Below, one piece after another: positions 62,762 through 64,000 of a DNA stretch of 64,000 nt. Within the stretch, counting starts at the first letter, position 1. Every line of letters starts with the position of its first letter. The notes beneath the pieces were generated by a model. It was not told where the DNA came from and did no database searches. It worked only from the letters and a program-made list of their open reading frames with translations. Source of the DNA: Jacaranda mimosifolia (Eukaryota > Streptophyta > Magnoliopsida > Lamiales > Bignoniaceae); NCBI GenBank assembly GCA_018894105.1, contig CM032128.1:15233001-15297000 (forward strand). Direction: 5' to 3'. A program made the position numbers and the translations under genes.

Positions 62762-63110
62762 AGTGTTTGATTTAAAAGGGACTCTTATTATTTTCCTTTT
62801 AGGACTAGGACATTAATCCTACTATATTTCTTGTATCTTTGTTGTTAATTCCTAAAACTCAATAATTCACATTCTAGTATTAATACAAGTATATTTATAG
62901 CATATACTCCCAAAAATGTAGAATATTTGTAAGACAAAATAATAGTTGTCATTGTTGACCATGATATAACTTAGTGTGACAATTTTTTATAATTTCTAAC
63001 AAAATATATTTTATGCCTTACCATAACTTTTAATTGATATTCTAAATAAAGTAAAATTAAATAAAGTATGGTAATTAATTAAATATGAAATAAAATTCTA
63101 GGGCATTACA
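60271..63110 (-). repeat. gypsy 5' LTR, about 2.84 kb
   Basis: Bounded by TGTAAT at 63110 and TGTGACA at 60271 on the - strand, next to the primer site. Unusually long partly because of three tandem 217-bp units at 61751-62402. It also holds a TA microsatellite at about 62731-62754. Confidence 0.75.
61751..62402. repeat. Tandem repeat, 217 bp x 3
   Basis: Units at 61751-61967, 61968-62184 and 62185-62402. Units 1 and 2 look identical by eye except at the left edge; unit 3 differs at a few sites (for example GGATACAC for GGCTACAC). The other LTR carries a single unit. Confidence 0.92.
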
Positions 63111-64000
63111 TCTAGCAACATTAATCGTGTGGAGTACTCCAAAAGTTTCTTATATGTTTGAACTGCTGCAACAAGTTCAAATGTAGTACTGATTGCCAGG
63201 AAAAGGATTTGGTGGAGTCACCTGGCAATGCAAGTGTGCAATGAGAGTTAGAACCCGTGCCAAAAAGGTCGGAGAAATCACCCACTAGAAGAGAAGACGT
63301 CTTGGATGCAAACATTGATAATAGCAAAAAACTTCAATAGAAGAAAATTTGTTTACCTTAAATATAGCAGAAAAGTTGTTGTACACATTAAAACCAATTG
63401 ATTTTGGGAGATGGAGGTGGCGATGTTCAGAGCGACTGGCCTTTTGGAAAAAGAAGAGAATCTCTTGGCGGTGGTGGAGGTGAACAATAGGGTATGGTAG
63501 CTGGTGGTTGGTGGCCGACAATCGTAGATCAGCAACTGGTGGTTGGTGGCCGGCGATGAGGCGATCTTGAGGGGGGAGGGATTAGAAATCGTGCATTTCT
63601 AGGGCTTCTGGACAGAAAGTTTTGATAGAAAAAATGTTTTTTTATTTTTTAATACAAAAATATATTAAAATATTAGTCATTCTTTTAAATTATGTTTTAA
63701 TTATTTTGGAAGTTAATAATTTTTATTTTCATTTTTTTTTATAAAAAACAGTCCATTTTAAATTCATCCTTGATATTTATGATTTCTTTTAAATTTTATA
63801 AAATTAGAAATAAAAAAGAGACTGATATTAAAATAAAATTTTAAATTTGAAAACTATCTTTATCTAGGAGATAATTTGTCTTTGAATTTTTTTTTATTTT
63901 TTATTTTGGGACGGACTATTTCTGGCTCAAGTTTTACATAACTTTTATTTAAAAATATTGATGGATTAGTGACGGAAAATGCTTCCATATGCAAATCCAT
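63111..64000. other. Right flank: possible DNA-transposon sequence
   Basis: No firm gene. A direct repeat built on CTGGTGGTTGGTGGCCG occurs twice near 63500 and 63536. Near the end, TTAGTGACGGAAAA (about 63967-63980) resembles a CACTA subterminal word. On the - strand the CT-rich segment from 63600 to 63350 looks like a leader or untranslated exon but lacks a recognisable product. Confidence 0.35.

Larger units (their letters stand above)
56616..63110 (-). mobile_element. Degenerate Ty3/gypsy retrotransposon, antisense
   Basis: On the - strand: LTR from 63110 (TGTAATGCCC) to 60271 (GGGTGTGACA), a primer site GTGCTATCAGAGCC at about 60254-60267 (tRNA-iMet type), protease, reverse transcriptase and RNase H remnants, a polypurine-type 3' end at about 57560-57535, and a second LTR start at 57534 (TGTAATACCC). 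The second LTR is followed by homology only to about 56616. No integrase was recognised between RNase H and the polypurine tract. Many stops and shifts mark it as inactive. Motifs are closest to chromovirus-type elements. Confidence 0.82.

Noticed and set aside
63121..63535. Overlapping - strand frames (60-78 codons) near the window end
   Set aside because: Three frames overlap in the same stretch, no conserved motif is visible and no splice structure is evident; noted only as a possible leader region.

Overview
This window is plant nuclear DNA, most likely from a eudicot with a repeat-rich genome. The evidence is a many-exon gene with GT-AG introns encoding a plant SKI2-type RNA helicase, AT-rich introns and intergenic DNA, plant Ty1/copia and Ty3/gypsy LTR retrotransposons, Tourist-like MITEs and CACTA-like debris. 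I see no bacterial, organellar or CRISPR-like features.

Region 1 (1-32711, + strand): one gene fills the left half of the window. It encodes SKI2 (DExH11 type), the helicase of the cytoplasmic SKI complex that feeds RNA to the exosome. I could place 22 exons. Together they give 3890 coding bases: 2 leading bases, 1295 codons and a TAG stop, with all splice phases agreeing and no internal stop. The true start codon and roughly the first 75 residues lie left of the window (estimate by comparison with the Arabidopsis protein length). About 88% of the visible gene is intron. Intron 20 alone is 8.1 kb because an antisense Ty1/copia element sits in it. Other introns carry a Tourist-like MITE, simple repeats and a tandem duplication that copies the end of exon 11 together with its splice donor.

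Region 2 (32712-48070): downstream of SKI2 there is no host gene, only layered mobile elements. A complete but coding-dead Ty1/copia element (34955-41244) has both LTRs and a perfect 5-bp target duplication. It is followed by a 325-bp Tourist-like MITE with a TAA duplication, then by the remains of a Ty3/gypsy element of the Tat type in which only a gag-like region is recognisable.

Region 3 (48070-55402): a CACTA-like neighbourhood. It holds three consecutive exons of a DEGP7-like protease gene with their introns, a 1.44-kb foldback element with arms of about 390 bp carrying a GC-rich LTR-like insert, tandem repeats, a coiled-coil reading frame resembling the C-terminus of plant CACTA transposase, and a terminal block ending in GTAGTG.

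Region 4 (55403-64000): a decayed antisense Ty3/gypsy element with recognisable protease, reverse transcriptase and RNase H pieces, a tRNA-iMet-type primer site and a polypurine tract. Its long LTR contains a threefold 217-bp tandem repeat. An oppositely oriented LTR fragment abuts its other end.

The only gene I judge functional is SKI2. Everything to its right reads as transposable elements and captured or decayed fragments. I found no new enzymatic system; the most unusual items are the decoy splice-donor duplication in SKI2, the DEGP7 fragment in a CACTA-like context, and the nested foldback element.
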